Below, piece by piece: positions 26,814-40,805 of a DNA stretch of 44,478 bases. Positions within the stretch are counted from its first letter, which is position 1. Each line of letters opens with the position of its first letter. A model generated the notes under the pieces. The model searched no databases and was not told the DNA's origin. It was given only the letters and a program-made list of their open reading frames with translations. Source of the stretch: JAHWJR01 sp035942035 (GTDB lineage Bacteria > Actinomycetota > Acidimicrobiia > Acidimicrobiales > CADCSY01); contig DASZDK010000002.1 of NCBI GenBank assembly GCA_035942035.1, positions 1-44,478 of the forward strand, in the 5' to 3' direction. Position numbers and translations under genes: made by a program.

Positions 26814-26975
26814 ATGGCCAGTGACAAGCGGGTGAAGGTGACCCTCGCCTGCGAGGTGTGCAAGCGACGGAACTACATCACCATGAAGAACAAGCAGAAC
26901 GACCGTGAGCGCATCCAGCTCAAGAAGTACTGCCGCTGGGAGCGCCAGCACACCGTGCACCGCGAGACTCGCTGA
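26814..26975 (+). CDS. rpmG: 50S ribosomal protein L33
   Basis: 53 residues, the normal L33 size. ATG at 26814 with GGGAGG at 26802-26807. It reads ACEVCKRRNYITMKNKQN and ends KKYCRWERQHTVHRETR. L33 of the zinc type has two CxxC pairs. Here C13 and C16 form the first, but only C40 remains of the second, with Glu at position 43, so the zinc site is incomplete. It lies between tRNA-Met and the sigma factor gene; 17 bases separate it from the latter. Confidence 0.95.
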   Translation: MASDKRVKVTLACEVCKRRNYITMKNKQNDRERIQLKKYCRWERQHTVHRETR

Positions 26976-26992
26976 CCGACGAGGGGTCCGGC

Positions 26993-27619
26993 GTGCCCGA
27001 CGGAGGTAACTTCGAGCCGGCCGAAGAGGTCGAACCGGTGATGCCTCTGACCGCCGACGCCGTGAGCCCTCTGGTCGCCGCGGCCCGCGAAGGCGATCGA
27101 GAGGCGTTCGAAGAGCTGGTCCGGCGCACCTCGGCCGAGACCTACACCCTCGCCTACCGTCTGCTGGGCAACGAGGAAGACGCCCGGGATGTGGTCCAGG
27201 AGGCCTACATCCGGGCCTACCGGGGCATTGGGAAGTTCCGCGGCGATTCGCAGTTCACCACGTGGATGTACCGGATCACCGCCAACTGCGCGGTCACCTC
27301 GCTCGAGCGCCGGCGCCGGCACCACCACGAGGAGCTGGCCGACGACGCCCAGTTCGCCGATGGCAGCGCCGATCGCGATCCCCAGGCCCAGGCCGACGCC
27401 AGCGCCCTGCGCAGCGAGCTCAACGTCGCCCTGCAGGAACTGCCCCCCCGCCTGAGAGCCGTGGTGGTGCTGCGCGACGTCTACGACCTGCCCCACGAGG
27501 CCATCGCCGCCGAGCTCGGGATCTCCGAGTCAGCCGCCAAGGTGCGCCTCCACCGGGCCCGGCGCCGGCTGCGGGAGCGGTTGTTCCCCATGCCGAAGGA
27601 GGAGGCCCATGCGGTGTGA
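26993..27619 (+). CDS. ECF-type RNA polymerase sigma factor
   Basis: 208 residues. Sigma region 2 covers about residues 25-100 (REAFEELVRRTSAETYTLAY, then EEDARDVVQEAYIRAYRGI and QFTTWMYRITANCA). Region 4 covers about 140-195 (LPPRLRAVVVLRDVYDLPHE and a helix-turn-helix ISESAAKVRLHRARRRLRE). The linker is short, with no region 3, as in ECF sigma factors. The GTG at 26993 has GAGGGG six bases upstream. The gene ends 11 bases into the anti-sigma gene, so the two are coupled. It stands inside the ribosomal cluster, downstream of rpmG. Confidence 0.93.
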   Translation: MPDGGNFEPAEEVEPVMPLTADAVSPLVAAAREGDREAFEELVRRTSAETYTLAYRLLGNEEDARDVVQEAYIRAYRGIGKFRGDSQFTTWMYRITANCAVTSLERRRRHHHEELADDAQFADGSADRDPQAQADASALRSELNVALQELPPRLRAVVVLRDVYDLPHEAIAAELGISESAAKVRLHRARRRLRERLFPMPKEEAHAV

Positions 27620-27971
27620 GGAGCTGTCCGAGGTGGTGTCCGCGTCGGACGAGGGCGTGGTCGTCGACGACTGGCGAGCGCGACGACATGTCGAGACCTG
27701 CCTGCGCTGCCAGGCCGAGCTGGTTCGGTACCGCAAGTTGATCCGCGCCCTGCGGGCGCTGAGGGCCGACCTGCTCCAGCCGGAAGCGGGCCTGGTGGCC
27801 GACGTCATGGCGTGCCTGGAAGACGCCGGCGAGCGCCACGCCCTGCGTTCTCTGCTGAGCGGGCACAAGGTGGCCTACGTCGGCGGTCTGGCCGTGGCCA
27901 CCGCCGGTGCGGCCGGTGCGTTCGTCATCGCCTCGCGCACGCGTGGTCGACGGGTGGCCCTCGCCGGATAG
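27609..27971 (+). CDS. Zinc anti-sigma factor, transmembrane
   Basis: 120 residues. The ZAS motif HxxxCxxC is H27-V-E-T-C31-L-R-C34, with C3 a possible fourth ligand. One membrane helix lies at about residues 87-107 (YVGGLAVATAGAAGAFVIAS), followed by a short basic tail. This layout keeps the partner sigma factor at the membrane until a signal releases it. It overlaps the sigma gene by 11 bases, the usual arrangement of cognate pairs. No extracytoplasmic sensor domain is present, since almost nothing follows the helix. Confidence 0.88.
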   Translation: MRCEELSEVVSASDEGVVVDDWRARRHVETCLRCQAELVRYRKLIRALRALRADLLQPEAGLVADVMACLEDAGERHALRSLLSGHKVAYVGGLAVATAGAAGAFVIASRTRGRRVALAG

Positions 27972-27985
27972 AGAAGGGCTGCCGG

Positions 27986-28030
27986 CCAGCTCCGTGCCGA
28001 CGGGCGCCGGCGACGGCTTTCCGGAGCTGG
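27986..28030. repeat. Palindromic repeat module upstream of tRNA-Trp, copy 1
   Basis: CCAGCTCCG (27986-27994) pairs with CGGAGCTGG (28022-28030), enclosing a GC-rich core that reads GGGCGCCGGCGACGGC. The same module returns at 28076-28117, 89 bp downstream. Confidence 0.75.
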
Positions 28031-28033
28031 TCA

Positions 28034-28117
28034 CGCTGCGGAGTCCGCCAGGCGGAGCAGCGACGCAGGGGTCGGCAGCTCCGTGCAACGGGCGCCGGCG
28101 ACGGCTTGCCGGAGCTG
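28034..28117. repeat. Palindromic repeat unit upstream of tRNA-Trp, copy 2 (full)
   Basis: It starts with a 28-base block at 28034-28061 that is identical to 30533-30560, containing the palindrome TCCGCCAGGCGGA. It continues through the CAGCTCCG...CGGAGCTG module (28076-28083 and 28110-28117). It then runs into CGACACTG and the tRNA-Trp -10. Confidence 0.75.
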
Positions 28118-28131
28118 GCGCGAAGCGACAC

Positions 28132-28140
28132 TGCTATCCT
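28132..28140 (+). promoter_or_regulatory. Extended -10 promoter of tRNA-Trp
   Basis: TGC-TATCCT is an extended -10 (TGN-TANNNT), which needs little or no -35. It stands directly after the repeat unit and is preceded by CGACAC. The transcript would start near 28147, about 11 bases before the tRNA. Confidence 0.5.
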
Positions 28141-28157
28141 CGACCGGGACCCTGCCG

Positions 28158-28231
28158 AGGGCAGTAGCTCAATTTGGCAGAGCACCGGTCTCCAAAACCG
28201 GCGGTTGGGGGTTCGAGTCCCTCCTGCCCTG
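28158..28231 (+). tRNA. tRNA-Trp (anticodon CCA)
   Basis: 74 bases, 3' CCA not encoded. Acceptor AGGGCAG pairs fully with CTGCCCT. Anticodon stem CCGGT/ACCGG, loop CTCCAAA with CCA at 28192-28194. It precedes secE, as in many bacteria. Confidence 0.97.
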
Positions 28232-28265
28232 CTGACCCGGCCCTCGACGACCCCTGGTGGGCGAT

Positions 28266-28574
28266 ATGGCGATGAACCGAGAAACCAAGCGCATGCTGCA
28301 ACGGCAGGGCCAACTGGGCCCCGACGGCGAGGCGGCGCGGCCCAAGCCGAAGCAGGCGGGTCGTCCCGCCCCCGCGCCGAACCGAGAGCGCACGAGTCCG
28401 AAGCAGTACCTGCGCGAGGTGCGCAGCGAGCTGCGCAAGGTGGCGTGGCCGAGTCGGGCCGAGGTCTCCCGGTACTCCGTCATCGTCCTGGTGACCCTGG
28501 TGATCCTGACCACGTTCATCTTCGCCCTCGACTACCTGTTCGCCCAGAGCGTCTTCTTCCTCTTCGGCGGATGA
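28266..28574 (+). CDS. secE: Preprotein translocase subunit SecE
   Basis: Small essential subunit of the SecYEG channel, 102 residues from the ATG at 28266 (GGTGGG lies four bases upstream; a GTG at 28257 and an ATG at 28272 are alternatives). A charged N-terminus of about 40 residues precedes the amphipathic helix YLREVRSELRKVAWPSRAEV and one membrane helix, SVIVLVTLVILTTFIFALDY. Its stop overlaps nusG by four bases. Confidence 0.95.
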   Translation: MAMNRETKRMLQRQGQLGPDGEAARPKPKQAGRPAPAPNRERTSPKQYLREVRSELRKVAWPSRAEVSRYSVIVLVTLVILTTFIFALDYLFAQSVFFLFGG

Positions 28575-29347
28575 GCATGGTGACCCCCGAACCGGACAAC
28601 GATCCCCAGCGCGCCAGCGTCGACCCTGACGAGGCCGCCGCCATCCTCGGCGGCGGGGCTGCTGCTGCCGAGACGCCTGCTGCCGACGGGTCCGCGGAGC
28701 GCGACGGCACGGACGCGGCACCGACCGCCGCCGCCGTCGAGCCGGACGTCGTCGACGCCGAGGAGCTCATCGCCCCGCCCGTCCGCCGGGAGAGCCCGTA
28801 CGACCGTCCGGGCGACTGGTACGTGGTGCACACCCAGTCGGGCTATGAGAACAAGGTCAAGTCCAATGTGGAGAGCCGTATCAGCTCCATGGGCATGGAG
28901 GATTCCATCTTCGAGGTGGTCATCCCCATGGAGGACGTCATCGAGTTCAAGGGCGGCAAGAAGGTCGTCGTCTCCAAGAAGGTCTATCCCGGCTACCTCT
29001 ACCTGCGGTGCTTCCTCGACGACCGCTCCTGGGACGTCATCCGCAACACCCCCGGGGTGACGGGCTTTGTCGGCACCGGTGGCAAACCGGTGCCGCTGTC
29101 GAGGGCCGACGTCGAGTCTGCCCTCTCGCACACCGACGAGGCTGACGGCCCCGCGCCTGCCCGTCAGCGGCCCAAGCTGGAGTACGAGGTCGGGCAGAGC
29201 GTGCGGGTGCGCCAGGGCCCCTTCGCCGATTTCTCGGGGCAGATCGCCGAGATCAACGAGGATCAGCTCAAGGTGAAGGTCCTGGTCAACATCTTCGGGC
29301 GCGAGACCCCGGTCGAGCTCGAGTTCAGCGAGATCGCGAAGTTGTAG
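28571..29347 (+). CDS. nusG: Transcription termination/antitermination protein NusG
   Basis: Binds RNA polymerase and couples it to Rho or the ribosome. 258 residues from the ATG in an ATGA overlap with secE. The first 75 residues or so are acidic and Ala-rich, an extension common in actinobacteria. The NGN domain starts at DWYVVHTQSGYENKVKSN and includes KKVYPGYLYLRC. The C-terminal KOW domain reads VGQSVRVRQGPFADFSGQI and ends with the beta strands near KVKVLVNIFGRETPVELEF. Confidence 0.96.
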   Translation: MSMVTPEPDNDPQRASVDPDEAAAILGGGAAAAETPAADGSAERDGTDAAPTAAAVEPDVVDAEELIAPPVRRESPYDRPGDWYVVHTQSGYENKVKSNVESRISSMGMEDSIFEVVIPMEDVIEFKGGKKVVVSKKVYPGYLYLRCFLDDRSWDVIRNTPGVTGFVGTGGKPVPLSRADVESALSHTDEADGPAPARQRPKLEYEVGQSVRVRQGPFADFSGQIAEINEDQLKVKVLVNIFGRETPVELEFSEIAKL

Positions 29348-29363
29348 GACGAGGAGGAGCCGG

Positions 29364-29792
29364 ATGGCGAAGAAGAAGGTCGCAACCGTGGTGAAGATCC
29401 AGATCCCCGCAGGGGCGGCCACACCCGCGCCCCCGGTGGGCACGGCCCTGGGCCCTCACGGCGTGGCCATCATGGACTTCTGCAAGGCCTACAACGCCGC
29501 CACGGAGGCCCAGCGGGGCACGATCGTGCCGGTCGAGATCACGGTGTTCGAGGACCGGTCGTTCACCTTCGTCACCAAGACGCCCCCCACGGCGGTCCTC
29601 ATCCGCGACACCTTGGGGCTGGAGAAGGGCTCGGAGAACCCCGGCCGCCAGGAGGTCGCCACCATCTCCGACGCCCAGGTGACCGAGATCGCACAGACCA
29701 AGCTTCCCGACCTCAATGCCAACGACCTGGACGCGGCCAAGCTCCAGGTGGCCGGCACGGCGCGGTCCATGGGCATCAGGGTGGCCGGATGA
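29364..29792 (+). CDS. rplK: 50S ribosomal protein L11
   Basis: 142 residues, standard length. It reads VATVVKIQIPAGAATPAPPVG, then ALGPHGVAIMDFCKAYNAAT, and ends DAAKLQVAGTARSMGIRVAG. It binds the GTPase-centre region of 23S rRNA. A strong GAGGAGGAG precedes the ATG. ATGA overlap with rplA. Confidence 0.98.
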   Translation: MAKKKVATVVKIQIPAGAATPAPPVGTALGPHGVAIMDFCKAYNAATEAQRGTIVPVEITVFEDRSFTFVTKTPPTAVLIRDTLGLEKGSENPGRQEVATISDAQVTEIAQTKLPDLNANDLDAAKLQVAGTARSMGIRVAG

Positions 29793-30508
29793 CCCGGCAG
29801 GGAAAGCGCTACCGCGACGCCGCCCGCCGGTTCGATCCCGACCGGTTGCACGGCTCCGGCGAGGCCATCGAACTGGCCAAGAGCCTGGCCTCCGCTCGCT
29901 TCGACGAGACCATCGAGGTCGCCGTCCAGCTCAACGTCGATCCCCGCAAGGCCGACCAGCAGGTGCGGGGCACCGTGTCGCTGCCCGCGGGCACCGGTAA
30001 GGAGGTCAAGGTGGCCGTGTTCGCCACCGGTGACGCCGCTGCCGAAGCCCGGGCGGCTGGCGCGGACCTGGTGGGCGCCGACGACCTCGTCGCCCAGGTG
30101 CAGGAGGGGATGCTCGACTTCGACGTGGCCATCGCCACCCCCGATGTCATGGCGCAGGTCGCTCGGCTCGGGCGGGTCCTGGGGCCGCGCGGGCTCATGC
30201 CCAACCCCAAGACCGGCACGGTGACCACCGACGTGGGACGGGCCGTGGCCGAGTTCAAGGCCGGCCGGGTCGAGTACCGGACCGAGCGGCAGGGGGCCAA
30301 CGTGCACGTCCCCATCGGCCGCGCCAGCTTCGACATCGACGCCCTGGTCTCCAACTTCCGAGCGCTGATGGACGAGCTGAACCGCGTCCGTCCGGCGTCG
30401 GCCAAGGGGCGCTACCTGAAGAAGGTTAGTGTGTCCTCGACCATGGGCCCCGGAGTCAAGATCGACCCCGCCCGGCTCCGGCCGGACGCCGCCCAGGTCG
30501 CCACCTGA
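29789..30508 (+). CDS. rplA: 50S ribosomal protein L1
   Basis: 239 residues. It shows SLASARFDETIEVAVQLNVD, GRVLGPRGLMPNPKTGTVT near residue 125, and the end VSSTMGPGVKIDP. L1 forms the mobile L1 stalk and in many bacteria represses its own operon by binding a 23S-like site in the mRNA. Translationally coupled to rplK by a 4-bp overlap. Confidence 0.98.
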   Translation: MTRQGKRYRDAARRFDPDRLHGSGEAIELAKSLASARFDETIEVAVQLNVDPRKADQQVRGTVSLPAGTGKEVKVAVFATGDAAAEARAAGADLVGADDLVAQVQEGMLDFDVAIATPDVMAQVARLGRVLGPRGLMPNPKTGTVTTDVGRAVAEFKAGRVEYRTERQGANVHVPIGRASFDIDALVSNFRALMDELNRVRPASAKGRYLKKVSVSSTMGPGVKIDPARLRPDAAQVAT

Positions 30509-30532
30509 GGGGCTTCATCCTCTTCGGGAGCC

Positions 30533-30600
30533 CGCTGCGGAGTCCGCCAGGCGGAGCAGCCTCGGACGCTTGTCCAGCTCCGTGCAACGGGCGCCGGCGG
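30533..30600. repeat. Palindromic repeat unit upstream of rplJ, copy 1
   Basis: The first 28 bases are identical to 28034-28061. Bases 30540-30599 match 30625-30684 in 59 of 60 positions. The unit closes with a hairpin, GCGCCGGCG-GATGAT-CGCCGGCGC at 30591-30614. Confidence 0.85.
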
Positions 30601-30624
30601 ATGATCGCCGGCGCAAGAGGCAAC

Positions 30625-30700
30625 GAGTCCGCCAGGCGGAGCAGCCTCGGACGCTTGTCCAGCTCCGTGCCACGGGCGCCGGCGATTATCGCCGGCGTAG
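30625..30700. repeat. Palindromic repeat unit upstream of rplJ, copy 2
   Basis: A direct repeat of the previous unit at 85-bp distance, with the same closing palindrome (arms of CGCCGGCGAT around 30677-30698). It runs into TCGACACTGG and the -10 at 30711, as the tRNA-Trp copy runs into its own -10. Together with the leader, these fill the 361 bp between rplA and rplJ, which hold no gene. Confidence 0.85.
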
Positions 30701-30707
30701 TCGACAC

Positions 30708-30716
30708 TGGTAGCAT
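30708..30716 (+). promoter_or_regulatory. Extended -10 promoter of rplJ-rplL
   Basis: TGG-TAGCAT, an extended -10 with no recognisable -35. It sits right after the repeat. The transcript would start near 30723 and carry a leader of about 147 bases. Confidence 0.5.
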
Positions 30717-30722
30717 CGCTCC

Positions 30723-30869
30723 CACAACTGAACGCTCGCCGCAGACCTCCGGTGCGCTCTGGCGCGAAAGGGCCCTCCCGCCCGCCTGACGAGGCGAACT
30801 CCACGATTCCACCGGGGTTCGCGCTGCGCGAGCCCCGAGTTGCGTTTTCGAGGAGAATCCGAGGCACGG
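30723..30869 (+). promoter_or_regulatory. rplJ leader, probable L10 autoregulatory leader with attenuator
   Basis: The untranslated stretch has the length and position of the L10 leader found before rplJ in many bacteria. It holds GCAGACCTCCGGTGCGC and a CCTGACGAGG element near 30784-30793, followed by a strong hairpin and T-rich bases. In known cases L10 with L7/L12 binds the leader and reduces expression. The exact L10 binding site could not be drawn with certainty. Confidence 0.5.
30813..30837 (+). terminator. Attenuator-like hairpin in the rplJ leader
   Basis: CGGGGTTCGCG, loop CTG, CGCGAGCCCCG: an 11-bp stem with one G-T pair, followed by AGTTGCGTTTT. This is the only hairpin in the window followed by T-rich sequence, and it ends 32 bases before the rplJ ATG, so it fits a conditional terminator rather than a gene end. 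Confidence 0.6.
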
Positions 30870-31445
30870 ATGGACAATCCCAGACCAGAGAAGGTCGCAG
30901 TGGTCGAAGAGGTGCGCGGGCGCCTCTCCTCGTCCAATGCCACGATCCTGACCGAGTACCGCGGCCTGAAGGTGGGTGAGCTCGCCCAGCTGCGCCGGAG
31001 TGTGCGCCAGGCGGGGGGCGACTACCGCATCTACAAGAACACGCTCGTGCGCTTCGCGGTGCGTGACCTCGGCCTCGACGGGGTCGAGGAGCTGCTGACG
31101 GGGCCCACGGCCCTGGTCTTCGTCGACGGTGACGCCGTCGACGTGGCCAAGGCCCTGCGTGACTTCTCCCGGGCCAATCCAGCCCTGGTGCTGAAGGGGG
31201 GGGTGCTCGGGGAGACGGCCATGTCGGCCGATCAGGCTCGGGCCCTCGCCGAGGTGCCGCCCCGTGCGGTGCTGCTGGCCCGCCTCGCCGGCGGCCTGGC
31301 CGCACCGATGCAGCAGCTCGCGGGGCTGCTCCAGGCACTGCCCCGCAACCTGGCTTACGGGCTCAAGGCCCTCATCGACCAAGGGGGAGCCGCCGGTGCG
31401 CCGGCCGCCGCCCCCGACACCGACTCGTCCCAGGAGGATGCGTGA
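30870..31445 (+). CDS. rplJ: 50S ribosomal protein L10
   Basis: 191 residues from the ATG at 30870 (GAGG five bases upstream; an in-frame TTG at 30840 lies within the attenuator tail and is rejected). It shows the L10 start KVAVVEEVRGRLSSSNATIL, TEYRGLKVGELAQLRR, and YRIYKNTLVRFAV. The C-terminal helix that binds L7/L12 dimers reads AYGLKALIDQ. The last 20 residues are Ala/Asp-rich. Its stop overlaps rplL. Confidence 0.97.
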   Translation: MDNPRPEKVAVVEEVRGRLSSSNATILTEYRGLKVGELAQLRRSVRQAGGDYRIYKNTLVRFAVRDLGLDGVEELLTGPTALVFVDGDAVDVAKALRDFSRANPALVLKGGVLGETAMSADQARALAEVPPRAVLLARLAGGLAAPMQQLAGLLQALPRNLAYGLKALIDQGGAAGAPAAAPDTDSSQEDA

Positions 31446-31828
31446 TGGCGACCAAGGAAGAGATCCTCGACGCGATCTCCAACATGACCGTGCTCGAGCT
31501 CTCGGAGCTGCTCAAGGCGTTCGAGGAGCGCTTCGAGGTCACGGCTGCAGCCCCGGCCGCGGTGGCGGCACCGGGCGCCGGCGGCGGCGGTGAGACCCCC
31601 GCCGAGGAGGAGGAGAAGGACGAGTTCGACGTCATCCTCACCGGGGCCGGCGACAAGAAGATCCAGGTGATCAAGGAGGTGCGCTCGCTCACCAGCCTCG
31701 GCCTGAAGGAGGCCAAGGATCTGGTCGACGGGGCTCCCAAGCCGGTGCTCGAGAAGGTGTCCAAGGAGGACGCCGAGAAGGCCCGGGCTGCCCTCGAGGG
31801 CGCCGGCGCCGGCGTGGAGGTCAAGTAG
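31445..31828 (+). CDS. rplL: 50S ribosomal protein L7/L12
   Basis: 127 residues. ATG at 31445 with AGGAGG seven bases upstream; a GTG at 31442 in a GTGA overlap is the alternative. N-terminal dimerisation domain KEEILDAISNMTVLELSELL, Ala/Gly hinge (about residues 35-55), and the factor-binding C-terminal domain KDEFDVILTGAGDKKIQVIK with LGLKEAKDLVDGAPKPV. Confidence 0.98.
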   Translation: MATKEEILDAISNMTVLELSELLKAFEERFEVTAAAPAAVAAPGAGGGGETPAEEEEKDEFDVILTGAGDKKIQVIKEVRSLTSLGLKEAKDLVDGAPKPVLEKVSKEDAEKARAALEGAGAGVEVK

Positions 31829-31842
31829 GCCCTCCGGCGGCG

Positions 31843-31865
31843 AAGGTGGCGGCGCACGCCACCTT
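31843..31865 (+). terminator. Hairpin terminator candidate after rplL
   Basis: AAGGTGGCG, loop GCGCA, CGCCACCTT: a perfect 9-bp stem 14 bases after the rplL stop, without T run. It separates rplJ-rplL from the rpoB promoter 38 bases on. Confidence 0.5.
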
Positions 31866-31902
31866 CCACCGATGGAACCGTGGCAGGCGGGCGCCGAAAG
31901 TG

Positions 31903-31931
31903 TTGACGCGCCTGGTGGCGCCGCGTACTGT
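31903..31931 (+). promoter_or_regulatory. Main promoter of rpoB-rpoC
   Basis: TTGACG (31903-31908), a 17-base spacer and TACTGT (31926-31931): the best vegetative promoter in the window. It predicts an rpoB leader of about 168 bases. Confidence 0.7.
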
Positions 31932-31980
31932 CCTGCCCGTCAGGCGGTCCAGCCGTCGTTCGTTGGCGACCCCGCAGGGC

Positions 31981-32009
31981 TTGCATGGTGACGCGTTCCA
32001 CTGTACGTT
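31981..32009 (+). promoter_or_regulatory. Possible second rpoB promoter
   Basis: TTGCAT (31981-31986) and TACGTT (32004-32009) at 17-base spacing, in tandem with and 78 bp downstream of the main promoter. The -35 match is partial. Confidence 0.3.
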
Positions 32010-32105
32010 TACGGGTTGCCGTGCCCGTGTCGTGGTGTCCCCGTTCCCTCTTCGGCGGATCCGGCGCGTCCCTCTCTCCGTTCTCCGTGTCCGAGGAGTA
32101 GCCCC

Positions 32106-35717
<3,612 letters not shown>

Positions 35718-35835
35718 GCACGGGCGGTCGCGCTGAGCCAGCGTGGCCCGTCGGGATCGAGGACGAACGCCGGCGGCGCGGCGATGTCAGTACCAAGCAG
35801 TGGTGGTCGGGGACCGGGCGTAGAAGGAGAGCAAG
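35718..35835. other. rpoB-rpoC spacer with a 14-bp echo of the rpoB end
   Basis: 118 bp. GAGGACGAACGCCG at 35759-35772 repeats 35688-35701 in the 3' end of rpoB. No promoter or hairpin stands out. The rpoC ribosome site AAGGAGA is at 35824-35830. Confidence 0.6.
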
Positions 35836-39822
<3,987 letters not shown>

Positions 39823-39833
39823 CCTCGGCCCGA

Positions 39834-39839
39834 TAGGGT
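39834..39839 (+). promoter_or_regulatory. Promoter -10 of rpsL, predicted leaderless mRNA
   Basis: TAGGGT, six bases (ACCCCG), GTG. It lies 11 bases after the rpoC stop codon and there is no ribosome site. It would give the str operon its own transcript. Confidence 0.5.
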
Positions 39840-39845
39840 ACCCCG

Positions 39846-40220
39846 GTGCCCACCATCCAGCAGCTCGTCCGCAAGGGGCGCGCGTCGAAGCCCGAAAAGG
39901 GCAAGACCGCCGCTCTCAAGGGGGCCCCGCAGCGACGGGGAGTTTGCACCCGCGTCTACACGAACACGCCGAAGAAGCCGAACTCGGCGTTGCGCAAGGT
40001 CGCCCGAGTGCGCCTGACCAGCGGGATGGAGATCACCGCCTACATCCCCGGTGAGGGCCACAATCTCCAGGAGCACTCCATCGTGTTGGTACGCGGAGGA
40101 CGGGTGAAGGACCTGCCGGGCGTGCGGTACAAGGTCGTCCGGGGTGCACTCGACGCCGCCGGTGTGCGTGACCGCAAGCAGGCTCGGAGCCGGTACGGCT
40201 CCAAGCGGGAGGGTTCGTAG
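39846..40220 (+). CDS. rpsL: 30S ribosomal protein S12
   Basis: 124 residues from GTG. It reads PTIQQLVRKGRASKPEK and holds the decoding-site loop TPKKPNSALRKVARVRL, with the lysine of streptomycin sensitivity (Lys43 in E. coli numbering) unmutated. The second site GGRVKDLPGVRYKVVRGALD is also wild type, including the Asp that RimO modifies. First gene of the rpsL-rpsG-fusA-tuf group; stop and next start share one base. Confidence 0.98.
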   Translation: MPTIQQLVRKGRASKPEKGKTAALKGAPQRRGVCTRVYTNTPKKPNSALRKVARVRLTSGMEITAYIPGEGHNLQEHSIVLVRGGRVKDLPGVRYKVVRGALDAAGVRDRKQARSRYGSKREGS

Positions 40221-40690
40221 TGCCTCGTAAGGGACCGGCGCCTCGCCGGGAGCTCATGCCCGACCCCATCTACCGCTCCGTGCTGGTCACCCAGGTGGTC
40301 AACAAGGTGCTCCAGCGGGGCAAGCGGTCGACTGCCGAGCGGATCGTGTACGACGCGCTCGACATCATCAAGGAGAAGACCGGTGGTGATCCCATCCCCA
40401 CGCTGAAGCGGGCCATGGAGAACGTCAAGCCGGCGCTGGAGGTCCGCAGCCGGCGCGTGGGTGGCGCCACCTATCAGGTCCCGGTGGAGGTCCGGCCCCG
40501 CCGTGCCAACACGCTGTCGATCCGGTGGGTGGTGGGTTACGCCCGCCAGCGACGGGAGAAGACCATGGCCGAGCGGGTCGCCAACGAGCTGCTCGACGCC
40601 TCCAACGGCATCGGCGCCAGCATGAAGCGCAAGGAAGACCTCCAGAAGATGGCGGAGTCGAACAAGGCGTTCGCGCACTACCGCTGGTGA
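40220..40690 (+). CDS. rpsG: 30S ribosomal protein S7
   Basis: 156 residues, GTG start overlapping the rpsL stop by one base (TAGTG), with GGGAGG nine bases upstream. It begins PRKGPAPRRELMPDPIYRS, shows RSRRVGGATYQVPVEVRPRR, and ends KAFAHYRW, as the family does. It organises the 30S head. Confidence 0.98.
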   Translation: MPRKGPAPRRELMPDPIYRSVLVTQVVNKVLQRGKRSTAERIVYDALDIIKEKTGGDPIPTLKRAMENVKPALEVRSRRVGGATYQVPVEVRPRRANTLSIRWVVGYARQRREKTMAERVANELLDASNGIGASMKRKEDLQKMAESNKAFAHYRW

Positions 40691-40716
40691 CGCATTTGTC
40701 CCGCTGCCGGTAGACT
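40687..40716 (+). promoter_or_regulatory. Possible fusA promoter
   Basis: GTGACG (40687-40692), 18 bases, TAGACT (40711-40716). The -10 is good and the -35 only keeps the TGAC core. It lies at the end of rpsG in the 115-bp space before fusA; the leader would be about 83 bases and contains a GC-rich hairpin around 40730-40757. Confidence 0.4.
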
Positions 40717-40805
40717 CGGGCTCTCGCCGGCGGACGGCCCCGCCGTGCCGGTACGTTCCCCCTGAAGTCGCGGCAAGCGCACGCGTCCGCCGCGAAGGAG
40801 TCCTC

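Noticed and set aside
27812..28570. A reading frame that enters nusG from far upstream through tRNA-Trp and secE
   Set aside because: It crosses a tRNA gene. The ATG at 28571 gives the normal NusG start and the 4-bp overlap with secE.
30533..30700. Two 60-bp direct repeats as a small CRISPR array
   Set aside because: Only two units, internal palindromes, a 25-bp interval of related palindromic sequence, and no cas genes.
30412..31382. Minus-strand open frames of about 308 codons across the rplA-rplJ space
   Set aside because: They are made of repeat units and antisense rplJ; no start signals and no domain.
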